Origin: Sternotherus odoratus
Lineage: Eukaryota > Chordata > Testudines > Kinosternidae
DNA: 64,000 bases
Assembly: GCA_032164245.1 (NCBI GenBank)
Contig: JAVMKO010000001.1
Span: 74,521,892 to 74,585,891 of the forward strand
Direction: 5' to 3'
Position numbers and translations under genes: made by a program. Of the stretch, positions 9,603 through 19,931 are shown piece after piece (within the stretch, counting starts at the first letter, position 1; every line of letters begins with the position of its first letter). The notes below the pieces were generated by a model, which was given only the letters and a program-made list of their open reading frames with translations, did no database searches and was not told the origin of the DNA.

Positions 9603-10258
9603 CAGGGGTGGGCAAACTATGGCCCGCGGGCCACATCGGGCTTGCGGGACCATCCTGTCTGGCCCCTGAGCTCCCAGCCGGGGAGGCTTCACATGGACCG
9701 TCCCTGGCCTTCCCCCCTCTCCCAGAGCCACTACTTCCGGGCAGTGCTGCAGTGGTGTGGCTGGCTCCGGCAGAGCCTGAGCTTCTGCCGCTCTGAGTGG
9801 CGTGGTAAGGGGATGGGGATTCGGGGGTTGGATAAGGGGCAGAGAGTCCCGGAGGCAAGTCAGGGGACAGGGAGTAGAGGGCAGTTGGATGTGTGTGTGG
9901 GGGGGAGGGGGGGTCAGGGGACTGGGAATGGGAAATGGGGGCGGTTGGATGGGTGTGGGAGTTCCAGGGAGGCTGTCAGGGGGCGGTGGTGTAGATAGGG
10001 GTCAGGGCAGTCAGGGGGTAGGTGTAGGAGTCCTGGGGGGAAGTTAGGGTGGGGGGTCTTGGGAGAGGGTGGTCATGGGGACAAGGAGCGGGGAGGGATT
10101 GGAGGTTCTGGAGATGGCAGTCAGGGGACAGGAAGTGGGAGGAGGTCAGATGGGGTGGGGCCAAGTTGTTTGGGGAGGCACAGCCTTCCCTACCTGGCCC
10201 TCCATACAATTTTGCAACCCCGATGTGGCTCTTAGGCCAAAACGTTTGCCCACGCCTG
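9603..10258 (+). mobile_element. Non-autonomous hAT element in CYREN intron 2
   Basis: Termini CAGGGGTGGGCAAAC and GTTTGCCCACGCCTG differ by one base as inverted repeats. Flanks GTCCAGCG (9595-9602) and GTCCAGTG (10259-10266) are a 7/8 target duplication. The interior is strongly G-rich on the + strand, with short GGGGTCAGGGG-like reiterations. Same family as 3197-3717. Confidence 0.9.
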
Positions 10259-10389
10259 GTCCAGTGTGTGCAACGTGGTATCACGCCCTCCTGGTAGCAT
10301 TGTGATGTAAGCCACAACAGTGAATGGGTCAGGTAGGAGGAGGGAATGGGTGACTTGGGGGTTGAAATGCAGACTTGGGAAGTCTACAT

Positions 10390-10575
10390 GCTATTTCATG
10401 CTCTGCCTCACTCCTGCATGACCTTGGGCAAGTCACTTAATCTTTCTGTGCCTTGGTTTATCCCTCAGTAAGTGGAGATAATAGTACATACACCCTCCCC
10501 AGGGCATTGTGGAGGTTATACCATTTGAGATGAGGAGGGCCATAGGAATGCCTATAAATAAATGCGTGGCGGGAA
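10390..10575 (+). mobile_element. MIR/CORE-SINE-like fragment
   Basis: GACCTTGGGCAAGTCACTTA, ATCTTTCTGTGCCTTGG and AGTGGAGATAATAGTACATA follow the order of the conserved MIR core (CTTGGGCAAGT, CTCAGTTT, GGATAATAATAGTACC). Old and diverged, with no duplication visible. The rest of this intron up to 11226 shows no other recognisable feature. Confidence 0.75.
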
Positions 10576-11226
10576 GTCCTCTTAACACACACACCCTTAT
10601 AATCAGCAGGAAGGCGGTGCAGAAAGAGGGCAGGGCCAGGGGGATGCAGGAGCTTGTCAGACACTCACCTGGATGAGTAAATGTGATAGTGCTGACTTCA
10701 CACACCTTGCAGGAGATGATGTTATGGCACCTCAGCAGCTTTTTCTCATTAGGGTGGCAGCTCCCCAGGCTCTCCGCCTGGCGTCTCCCACTCCCTGTGG
10801 CCCTGATCCCGCATTTAGATCGCTGCGGGCAGACCCTGGCTTGTGCATCGGCTTTGGTGATGATGGGTGCATGGGTCAGCCCATATGGCTGTGATTGCAG
10901 GACTGGCCCTTAGTTGTTCCTGACTGTTACAGTGCTCCTGTTCACTCCTGGAGAATCCTTTATTCCTCAGGAGATTAACCCACCGCCCCCCGCCCCCCCG
11001 CACACTAAAGACCCCGTGACACACTCTTTGAAGCCCTGTCCAAAATTCCCCTCAGCTTCAATGGCGAAGCGCGTTGTTCTTTACTGCCGTGCCTAAGCCG
11101 GCGTGCTGTGTGCTGTGAAGCAGCTGTTGACGGGGCCCTGGTGGGGACGGGTGTTTCTCCCTCTTGCGTGTGACACACTTGGGACGAAACAGCTTTATGG
11201 ACACATACGGTTTGTTTCTGTTCCAG

Positions 11227-11466
11227 AATTGTAAATACAAGGAAACGGAGGGGAACATGCCATCTGACACCGAAGGGGAGCAGGAAGGCCAGCGAACGCT
11301 GACGGAGCCTCAGTGGAGTCCAGCGAGCAGCGGCGGGGCCCGCACCCCCAGGCCAGGCCCCAGGCCCCACGCTCAGCCAGATGCTTTGGGCTGTGCTAGC
11401 AGGACAGACACGGAGGACGATGACGATGATGCTTTGAGATACGTCAGGGAGATATTTTTTAGCTAA
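11227..11466 (+). CDS. CYREN: CYREN coding exon 3 (acidic tail and XLF-like motif)
   Basis: The acceptor CTGTTCCAG|AAT opens 240 bp to the TAA stop, encoding residues 66-144. The middle is a low-complexity linker rich in Pro, Ser, Gln and Gly. An acidic run (TEDDDDD) precedes the C-terminal YVREIFFS, identical to the end of human CYREN. That terminus is the XLF-like Ku-binding motif. Both short linear motifs survive while the linker has diverged, as expected of a disordered adaptor that bridges Ku and repair factors. Confidence 0.95.
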   Translation, partial: NCKYKETEGNMPSDTEGEQEGQRTLTEPQWSPASSGGARTPRPGPRPHAQPDALGCASRTDTEDDDDDALRYVREIFFS

Positions 11467-11974
11467 CATCTCACGTGGGGGGAGGGGGTGGGGTTTAAGC
11501 AGAGCAAAAATAATGCCAAAGAAGCCACAGCGGGAGGGAGGGTGGGGCAGGCTCCCGTGGGAGGGAATACGGCAGTGTGGTGCTGTAGGTGAGCCTCCAT
11601 TGCCCTTCCAATTCGAGGGGAGCCCAGAGCAGTGGAGTGGATGATTGAGAGGAGCTCGCCCTTGCTCGGCCCTGAGCTGCATGATCAGTGTCTGGTTCAA
11701 GTACAGCCCTTGCCCAGTGTGTCTGAGCCTTGGGGCAGCCTCTCACCTCCCCCTAATATCCCCCCTTCATAGCCTCTTCCTTGTGAGCCACAAGTCCCCT
11801 CCTCCCCAGGCCGGCTCCCCAGCTGATAACGAAGTGGCCTCTTGAGTGTCAGTCTCTGCCCAGAATCATGGAGACTGAACTCACCCTCCCAGCTGTGGAG
11901 TAGGGCTCTGCAGGGCAGAGCAGGCACATGGAGGTTGGGGGGAGGACTTGCTATGCGTCAACCCTTGATCTGTG

Positions 11975-11980
11975 AATAAA
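11975..11980 (+). terminator. CYREN: Poly(A) signal of CYREN
   Basis: AATAAA in CTGTGAATAAACAGTGTGTT lies 509 bp after the stop and is followed by GT-rich sequence (CAGTGTGTTCCC), the usual downstream element. It gives a 3' UTR of about 0.5 kb. Confidence 0.75.
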
Positions 11981-12839
11981 CAGTGTGTTCCCTAGGCTGT
12001 CCCTGGGGCACTTTTTATGAGTATTATATTCACTTCAAAAGGTTATTAAAAAATGTAATGCTCTTTTAAAAACAAGTGTCTGCGTGTTCTGCCTGCACCA
12101 CGGGCCACCCTGTGCTGTCTCCTCCCCCACCTGTGGGCATCATATTTACCTGATCTGTCAATGGACTTGTATTGTCTCTGCTTGACGACCAGGCGAGCCA
12201 AAGAATAAAACCGGTTACATTGCCTAGGGCAGAACTGTTCACAAGCTCCTCCTGCCATGCCTGGTTTAAATGCACTTTAGTCCTAATGTCTGCATCTACC
12301 CCCAACTCTTAACACCTGCTGTGTCCTTACCTCATGCAGGAACTGTTGTGAGCAGTGAGTTATCTGTTTGCAAATGATCACTCCCAAGGCATGTTATGTA
12401 CAAAGATTATTGCAATGGTGCAAATACAGAGGGTGATGAATCATACATGTTACTCAACCAGAGGGCAGATAGAGCACCAGCTGAAAGTGTTCTACAACAT
12501 TCTGTGCTTCAGCTCCACCCTCTTCTGTCCTGAGCCTACCAGACAGTGGGGAGAGACCCAATGGCAGTTTCTGCCCTGTGGACAACTGGGACCTACAAAC
12601 TGGTGCCATTATCTCATTTGCCAGTAACAAGTAGCAGGTGATGACACTTTGCTCTGGTCCACAGCTGTAGAGACTAAAGCTGTGCTACCGGGAAGGCTCA
12701 GCACCTGTTTCCCAACTGTCTGAGCTGCATTTTCCTCCATGTTCTTGTATAAAATATGAGCAAACAATCCTATATAATAAAAGGCCAGGGGATGTTTGTC
12801 CGAAGCCGTCATGTGCAGTAGAGACGGCCCGGACGAACA

Positions 12840-12859
12840 GCATGCTGGGAGTTGTAGTT
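12840..12859 (-). promoter_or_regulatory. ZNF143/THAP11-type promoter motif inside Helitron
   Basis: The minus strand reads AACTACAACTCCCAGCATGC, very close to the ACTACAATTCCCAGCATGC motif bound by ZNF143 and THAP11 at CpG promoters. It lies 72 bp from the Helitron 5' end, within a short GC-rich segment with CGGCCCGG and GTTCGGCGGC. Function is inferred from the motif only. Confidence 0.6.
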
Positions 12860-12929
12860 CGGCGGCACAAGATGCAGAGTTTACAGGAGAAAGAAGACTT
12901 GGGTTACCTCAGGTTATGGTGGAGGGGGC

Positions 12930-13395
12930 ACGGCAGGATAGGAGATATCAGTGGGGTGGGCGGGGAGCATGGCAGGGGGGCAGGGGTTACCAGAGGACGT
13001 GGGTTACTAAGGGTTCCCGGAAAGGGCGGGGGCAGTGGGACTGGGGTTGCCCGGAGGGGCGGGCGCAGGAGTTACTGGGGATTACCGGGAGGCGCAGGGG
13101 TTACCGGAGGGCGCAGAGGGACGGGGGTTGCCGGGAGGGGTGGGCACAAGAGTTACCGGGGATTACCGGGAGGATGGAGGGGCCGTCGCAGGTTACCGGG
13201 AGGGACGGGCGCAGGGGTTACGGAGAACGTGGTGGGACGGGGGTTACCGGAAGGCGCTGTGAGGCGGGGGTTACCGGGAGCGGGTGCGGAGGTTATCGGG
13301 GGGCGCAGTAGGACTGGGGTTACCGGGAGGGGCGGGCGCCAGGCTTAGCGGAGGACGCGGAGGGACGGGAGTAACCGGTACAGGGAGCCGAAGGA
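12930..13395. repeat. Degenerate GGGTTACCGGGAGG minisatellite
   Basis: Irregular copies of GGGGTTACCGGGAGG with GGCGCAG or GGACGG spacers, 25-40 bp apart, fill the Helitron interior. Long open frames here on the + strand are repeat artefacts. Confidence 0.85.
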
Positions 13396-14499
13396 CTCAG
13401 CTCCTCTCCCCCGGAGCGGGAGGCAGTTCGGGCGCCGCCAGCCCCCGAGTGTCACTCCAGGCCGGGGAACCCTGATCCCCCCCCTGCCGCGAGGGGCACT
13501 GCAGGCCTCGGCCCCCCTGGGGAAGGATCCCAGGGGAGGGTGACGATGGGAGGGGGGTGCAGAAGGGACTGGATGGGGTGGCCTGGCCCGTGTACACGGG
13601 CTGTTACACTAGTTTGAGATATTTTGTGGGCAAGTTTGAGTGCACACTGCTGTGCTGGGAAAGGATTTCCATGGTTATTGTTTTGGCCTGCTCGTTTTCA
13701 GTCTCCTGGCTAAGATCAAAGATGATAACCCATCTTTTACTGGGACCAGATTACACCTGCATCAATTGAAATGACCTAATTCAGATTGAAAAGATGTAGG
13801 AGCATTTCCTGATCTCCCTTGGGGCCAGGTGCTGATGCTATAGTAGTTAACAGGCTTTTGTCCACCACCCCTTATCTTTATAGCACATGGGCATCGCCCT
13901 TTACAATAAGCACAGATATGCCAGCATAGCCACAAGGCTACAGGAACCTGCTCTGTTGAGTGGCTCCGGTTGCTAGCTCTGGTTTGTTTTTTACATCTTT
14001 TAGTCAGTACTTAAAATTCTTTGCAACTTGCCTTTACTGTACCATGACTACCATGGACCCTCCGATATTTGCCTTACTCAGTTTCCTCAAGGGCACTGAT
14101 CAGGCCACAGGAATCATTGCTGTACACCAACCTCAGTTGAAGGCATTAATTCACTTTACCCTGTAGAAATTTACATTTCTGTGACACAAGTAGTGCCACA
14201 CATAAGCTGGCTGCGGTAGAGATAAAGGACTCCTAGAGATGACCTGCCAGGTCTCCTTAGGCATAGGCAGTGGTATAGGGCACCTGAAAATTTGGGGCAC
14301 CCCTGGGTCTTAGTGTTCAGCCTCCCGTCTCTTCCTATCCCTATTCTGACCCTTCCTGCAGGTCCCACAGTGAGCTGCTGCAGCCTGATGGGTCTTCCTC
14401 TGGATGGGATCCAGTAACTTAAAAGTGAAAAAGCCTTCCAGCCTCCAGATCTATTAGCCCAACACTGAAACTATAGACTTAAATGCTTGGATCTTCAGA

Positions 14500-14665
14500 C
14501 ATATTTTTTAAAATAATCCCTTCAATTATTTAATTATTATTACATAATTATGTAAGAATTTATTAAATTTATAATAATTATTATAATATATAATAATATA
14601 TATTATATTATAATAAATTATAATAAATTATTTGTTATTTAATTCCTTATCTAAAATACACATTT
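14500..14665. repeat. AT-rich low-complexity tract
   Basis: Imperfect TATTATAATAATTATAAT repetition capable of cruciform pairing. A 16-20 C run occurs shortly after at 14747-14763. From 13613 to 14790 I see no gene or other recognisable element. Confidence 0.8.
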
Positions 14666-14790
14666 TAATTGCTATAGTACAAAAAACTTGCATACAAAGT
14701 CATCCTGTCCTTTCTGTTCATCCCTTTCTTCCTTCACCACCACCTTCCCCCCCCCCCCCCCCCATTGATGAGTGCCCTTAAAGGGACAAG

Positions 14791-14920
14791 AATCAGAGAG
14801 GTAGCCGTGTTAGTCTGGAATAGCAGAGGTAACAAAGTCCTGTGGCACCTTAAAGACTAACTATAAAGTTTTGAAGCATGAGCTTTCGTGGGCTAATACC
14901 CACTTCGTCGGATGCAAGCA
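14791..14920 (+). mobile_element. Chelonian tRNA-type SINE, fullest copy
   Basis: Reads AATCAGAGAGGTAGCCGTGT, TTAGTCTGGAATAGCAGAGG, then AGTCCTGTGGCACCTTAAAG, GCATGAGCTTTCGTGGGCTA and CCCACTTCGTCGGATGCA. I recognise this as the SINE common in turtle genomes. It serves as reference for the fold-back copies at 6825 and 57101. No clear target duplication. Sequence from here to 15500 is AT-rich with nothing recognised. Confidence 0.8.
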
Positions 14921-15500
14921 GTGGAAGTGTCCAGAGGCAGGTATAGGGACAACACTCCTTTCCTGCCAGCTAGCTGGACAAATGAGTTGTCCTTTCTTTA
15001 CTTCTGACTATTTGATGAACTAGTTTTAACAGACCCCTGCAGCAAAATCAGTATTTTAGTAAGATATAAAATCCGTTGTTATCCCTAAAATCTTTGGAAA
15101 CATTTTTTAAAGTTGGTGACATTTCATAAACATATCTATTGTTATGGAGATCACATAAAGTAAATTAGTATTCCCTTTTTCTAAAAGCAATAAACATTGT
15201 TATGAACACACTAAACCTCTGTGACTGATTAATTTAAAACAATGTCTATGTGTCAGTGAGTTAAATATGTAGTAATCTGAAATGATTACTTTATGAAGGC
15301 TTAAGAGTACATTTAAAATGTAAAATCAGTTTAGAAATACTGATTAAGAAAATGTAAAAGAGAGAAGAGCCGCATCATGTAGTCCATACTATTTAATGCT
15401 ATATTCAGCAGGACAGTTGACTTGCCTTTGTTACAAAGTTTTTGCAAATAAATCTCTCACAAACTTCAGGGTATATCAAAAAAGCCTGTGACTGACATTT

Positions 15501-15506
15501 TTTATT
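15501..15506 (-). terminator. TMEM140: Candidate poly(A) signal of TMEM140
   Basis: Minus-strand AATAAA about 730 bp downstream of the TMEM140 stop codon. Plausible length for this gene's 3' UTR, but other sites cannot be excluded. The stretch 15660-15850 is a G-rich, probably repeat-derived segment. Confidence 0.35.
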
Positions 15507-16237
15507 CCCAAATTTAGTGCTTTTAATTAGATGCCTTTTGCATCTCCAGTCTTCACCTTCTGACATGCACTGGAAAATATGCTCGTTTCATTAGAAAGAA
15601 ATTGCAAAAGAGTGATTTTTTTTCCAAAGGTCATTTGCTTCATTTGGGTTCAGGGATTTGGCTGGAAGATGGGAGACCAGGGAGTGGGAGAGAAGGGAGG
15701 AGGGAGAGAATGGGGAGAGGGTGGGGCCTGGGCAGAGGGGGGGGGGGCAGGGCCGGGGTGGAGCAGGAGTGGAGTATGGGCATGGCCACAGGCAGAAGCG
15801 ATGAGCTAGCCTCCCCAAGCAGCAACTTCACCCACCGTCATGACAGCAGTTAAGAGGTCACCTCCTGCACACCCAGCATGCGCTACTGTCTTGTTAGATG
15901 GGGGCTATATTCACAGAGCCAAATGCGCCGGCGGGGTGCATTCTGTGTGAGGGAGAGGGTATGGGGGTCTCTGTGGGGAACTGTGACTCCACCATTGTGA
16001 AGCAGGTTGACGGCTCGGTATCCTTTGCTGCCTCGTCCCTCCCCCGCCTAAGCTGTCATCGGGCACAGGGCCACCAGTTTAGTCCTGAGGACGACCCCGT
16101 GAACTTAGCCACAGAACAGTGTTTCGGCCCACCGCTGGAGATCAGCACACGAGAGCAGGCTATAGAGGCTATTAGATGATTATAAAAACTTGATTGATAA
16201 ATTCACACAAGCTAGTACTGCATCTTCCTCTCTGCCT

Positions 16238-16825
16238 TCAGACCTGCAAGGCCCCCAGCTGCTCCTCAGGGGAAGGGCTGCCCTTCTCAGGAACCTCCTT
16301 GAACCGCCTGAGGTACATAGCAGCAGCAAAAAGCTGGAGCAGCAGCAGGGCCTGAGCCCCAGCTAGAGCCAGGAAACAGCCACTGAGTTCAGAGAGTTGA
16401 ATCCAGACCCAGGTCTGGAGCAGAAACAAGCTGAGGCCACCAGCCAGAAGTGAAGCCGAGAGGCCCAGCGCCACAGCGGTCACTTCCCAGGCCTCTCTGG
16501 TGTTCACACAGTGGGCCTGCATGATTAAAAAGGGGGAGAAGCTGCAGAGGACCTGGACAGTGTATACACAGAGCCTTGCCAGCACTAGCTCAAACTGGCC
16601 TACCCCCAAGTCCATCAGGTCCTTGAATTCTAGGCACTGCAGCTCTCCAGCCGTCTGGTTCCACAGGCAGAAGTTGTAGAAGCCGATTCTTTTGTAGGGA
16701 AGGTTGATGATGTTCCCAGCTTCCCACATCAGGGCATACAGCATCAAGAAAAAGGACCCTGCAGCCAGGAGAAGCATGCCCCAATAGAGCCGGCACCCCC
16801 CCGTTCTCTGCTGCAACAGACCCAT
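16238..16825 (-). CDS. TMEM140: TMEM140, transmembrane protein 140 (single coding exon)
   Basis: 195 residues (human 185, from recall). Residues 34-56 contain [20 protein letters not shown] and LWN, nearly the same as the signature [24 protein letters not shown] of TMEM140. Four hydrophobic segments, at about 14-33, 79-100, 115-140 and 143-168, fit a four-pass membrane protein. A sequon NQT lies at 56-58 in the first loop, and the short C-terminus is charged. The frame is open four codons further upstream but only with GTG; the first ATG is at 16825. A likely acceptor, CACAACAG|GTCCC, lies near 16873, so the entire CDS is in the last exon, as in mammals. Human TMEM140 is interferon-inducible, and its molecular role is poorly known. 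Confidence 0.93.
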   Translation of the reverse strand: [195 protein letters not shown]

Positions 16826-17009
16826 TCTAGTTTCCACACTAGCTCCTCAAGACCACGTAGCGCCCTCCTTGAAGGGACCTGTTGTGAGACATGAATGGTG
16901 AGAGCCCTCAGTTTCAGTGCTCATGCCAAGAATCCCACTGCTTCCTCCAAAGCAAGTGGTGCAGCCCCTTCTCATGGCGGCTCCACTAGAGGATAATAGC
17001 TTACCAGTG

Positions 17010-17320
17010 CTCAGAGACTGTCAGAAGGGACCACTGTGATCATCAAGTCTGACCTCCTGCAAACTGCAGGCCACAGAACTCACCCACCCACTCCTGTAAT
17101 AACCTCTCACCTCTGGCCGAGTTACTGAAAGCCTCACATTTCAATGTAAAGACTTCAAGTTAATGCAAAGCCACCATTTACTCTAGTTTAAATCTGCAAG
17201 TGACCCCTGCCCCATGCTACAGAGAAAGGTGATAAAGCCCCAGGGTCTCTGCCAGTCTGACCCTGGGGAAAATTCCTTCCTGACCCCAAATCGGGTGATC
17301 AGTTAGACCCTGAGCATGTG
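17010..17320 (+). mobile_element. CR1 LINE-related fragment
   Basis: AGAAGGGACCACTGTGATCA then TCAAGTCTGACCTCCTGCA, ACAGAACTCACCCA and AAATTCCTTCCTGACCCCAA are typical CR1 3'-region phrases. No coding capacity. The remainder of this intron to 19566 contains nothing I can identify. Confidence 0.7.
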
Positions 17321-19576
17321 GACAACACCCACCAGCCAGACACCACGGAAAAAATGGTCTGTAGTAACTCAGAGCCGTCCCCAGCTAGTGTCCCACATCC
17401 GGCCACTGGAGATTTTTGCTACTGGCCAGTGGACCACATGCCGTTGTAGACAGTCCCATCACACTACGGCTCCCATTGTTAAAGGAGGCAGTTTGGTAGC
17501 TGAAGGGGTGTGGTCGTCGTGGGGGCTGAGGAGCCTAAGTTCAAAGGCTGCTGACTGCTTATATGAGGGGCTGTTACACACACAGTTAGTTTCTTGCATG
17601 TGGCAAATAGGGACTTTCCTGCCTCTGGAAACATGCAAGGGGAGAAATGAGCAAAGCCTGTGAATTAACCAGGGGAGCATTTAAACATTAAACTAGAAGC
17701 AAACAAGATTTCCTGACCGTAGCACCGGGCCAGGTACAAAGGTTAGAATTCCAGCTGCCTGTGAAGTGGGGCTCCAGTTCGAAATGTGACTAGAAATACC
17801 CTCGCAGGGCTCTGTTCTCTCACCAGTCCCACAGCCAGTTTGCTCTGGTGACAAGCCAGGAGACGGTCGTTCTACCAGCCAGCCCCACGCATGCCACTTG
17901 GGATCCGCAGCTCAGCCTGTGCTCTGCCTTCCTCACGTCAGTACCAGTGACCAATGACGATTCTGCAGTGGGAGCTTGGCTGGTGACGTATGAGCTAGAC
18001 CAGAGGCTTTGGCTCTCTCCCATAGCTCTGCTGGCTGGGCAATGCTCACGGGAAGACAAACAAGGCTGCAGAAGGAGGAGCTGACACACAGCTCTGTGAT
18101 GTGAAGTCTCAGTCATTTGTCTGACTGTAAGCCTGCTGGAGGGCTGGCGTCCTAGGGACAGAGGCTGAGGGAACTGAGGAGGCAGCACAGTTAAGCTGCT
18201 TTAGGGCATTTGCAGTTTTTCCAGTGCCCACCCCTGCAGGGACACTGCAAGAACTGGAAAGCATCAGATCCATTTTGTCTCATCTGAAGGCCCAGTGATA
18301 TGGGACCTTATGGGGATGATGGCGGGGACCAGAGATACCAGAGCATATCCTCACATTAGAAACGACACTCATTTCACAGTTCCACAACTCCTCCTCCTGT
18401 ATTTGGGGAGAGAGGGAAAAGCGGGGACGACAGGAACGAGCGGAGACGCCCGCCATCAGCAGGGGAACTGTAGAGATAAACAACACGCTTCCTCCAGCCA
18501 CTTGTAGGAGAAGTAAAGGCAAATGGGCCAAGTTCTGACTTTTATGAGTGTGTACCTGCCCCCACCCCAAACTGACTTCCCCCAGGGATGGTCAGCCAAA
18601 TGGGGGGGAATCTGGCTCCATGGAAGAAAGAGTATGGTATGGATTGTCTATACCTGTTCAACTCATGTCTTATTGACCAGGTCACCAGCCACCAAGAAGG
18701 AAAGTAAAACTGTCTCCTTGGATACACATGCCCTCATGCTCCAGTTGATACAGTTTAGTGCCAGTAGTTATGACCATGACGCATTATTATGGCCTTAATC
18801 TGAAAACAAACACTAAAAGAAGCAGCTGTTGAGCAACATGGCCACTGTGAAGAGGAGAGGGGTGAGCGTTGCCAAGTTGTTTACTTCCAGTTCCACTGTA
18901 AGTTACCCATCCGTGTGTCTAGCTTCAACCTGAAGATCCCTGTCAGGGTGGGACCTTCCACATACAAACTCTTCTCTGCTGGACTGGGAGTCAGTTATTA
19001 GGCCAGGTAGTTACCAAGCTTGATAGTGTGAAAGCCATGGGATCATTTACTGTAAATGTCTAGATTACCAGAACTGTTCCCTCCCAGGGAAAGCACTTTT
19101 CTACTTTCAGTTTGGGGAAAAACAAGCATGAATCATGGTAAAACAAACACCAGGGGCGGGATTCCTATTACCTGAAGTGGCAATACCTTTCTCTCCTGAA
19201 TCCCAACGGAAGGAACTAAACAATCTGACCTTGGCCCCAAGACCCCAAAGAGACAGGTGCTGTGGGAACCAACCTGCAGTCTCTCTTGTTCAGCCTGACT
19301 TCTTGGCAGACTTCTCTGGCGACTTCTCTCTTAGCTCCTTGGCTTCCTTTCAGACGTATGGCTTGTGGTTTAGGCTGAAAAGGAAAATCAGAGGTAAAAG
19401 GAGAGTTCCCAGCAGGCCTACGCAGGGAAAAGGATCAGCAAGAACCCCTGCCTCAGCCTCTCAAAGATGACTTGCATGTAGGTATCAGCAAGGGACTGAG
19501 AGTGAGTGGGGACCCATCTACTCTGTACTTGGCTTGGAACACTTCAGAGAGAGAGAATTTGCCTCTTCAAGCATAG

Positions 19577-19921
19577 TTAAGGGTCAGATTATGTCATGAA
19601 GGTTACGGATTCTGTGACTTTCGGACACCTCCATGACATTTTCCAACCCCGGGGCAGCAGGCTGGATCTGTCAGCCCGTGGGGGCTTTGGAGCTCTGAGC
19701 TGCTGTGGGGGCCAGGTGTTGGATCCCCTCCTTCTGAAGTGGGGCTCAGGCTCTCATCCCCACCACCCTACTGGGCTTCAGACCTCCCCCCGTCAACCCC
19801 ATTTTGTCACAGTTCTTTTTAGTAAAAGTCAGGGACAAGTCAGGGCTTCTGGGAAGGTTTGTTTATTGCCCACCAACTGTCCCTGACTTTTATTAAAAAT
19901 AACCATGACAAAATCTTAACC
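19577..19921. mobile_element. Non-autonomous DNA transposon with long target duplication
   Basis: Subterminal inverted repeats (GATTATGTCATGAAGGTTA at the left; the right end reverse-complements to GATTTTGTCATGGTTA) are flanked by TCAAGCATAG at 19567-19576 and 19922-19931, an exact 10-bp duplication. The length of the duplication is outside the usual 8 bp of hAT and nearer Mutator-like elements, so the superfamily is uncertain. Inside is a fold of GTCAGGGACA / TGTCCCTGAC. Confidence 0.7.
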
Positions 19922-19931
19922 TCAAGCATAG

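Larger units (their letters stand above)
12768..13612 (+). mobile_element. Non-autonomous Helitron
   Basis: The left end TCCTATATAATAAAAGGC starts with TC and matches the 5' terminus of HeliBat-type vertebrate Helitrons as I remember it. The right end has a perfect 16-nt palindrome GCCCGTGTACACGGGC (13586-13601), then TGTTACACTAG. That is the hairpin plus CTAG terminus that defines a Helitron 3' end. The element sits between A (12767) and T (13613), the expected AT insertion site, with no target duplication or inverted repeats. It has no Rep/helicase; the interior is a promoter-like piece and a G-rich tandem repeat. Confidence 0.88.

Noticed and set aside
15898..16179. 93-residue + strand frame next to TMEM140
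   Set aside because: Lies in the predicted TMEM140 3' UTR on the opposite strand, with no recognisable family, promoter or splice sites.
16826..16837. Four extra in-frame codons upstream of TMEM140
   Set aside because: The upstream first codon is GTG, not ATG. The first ATG at 16825 is the sensible eukaryotic start.
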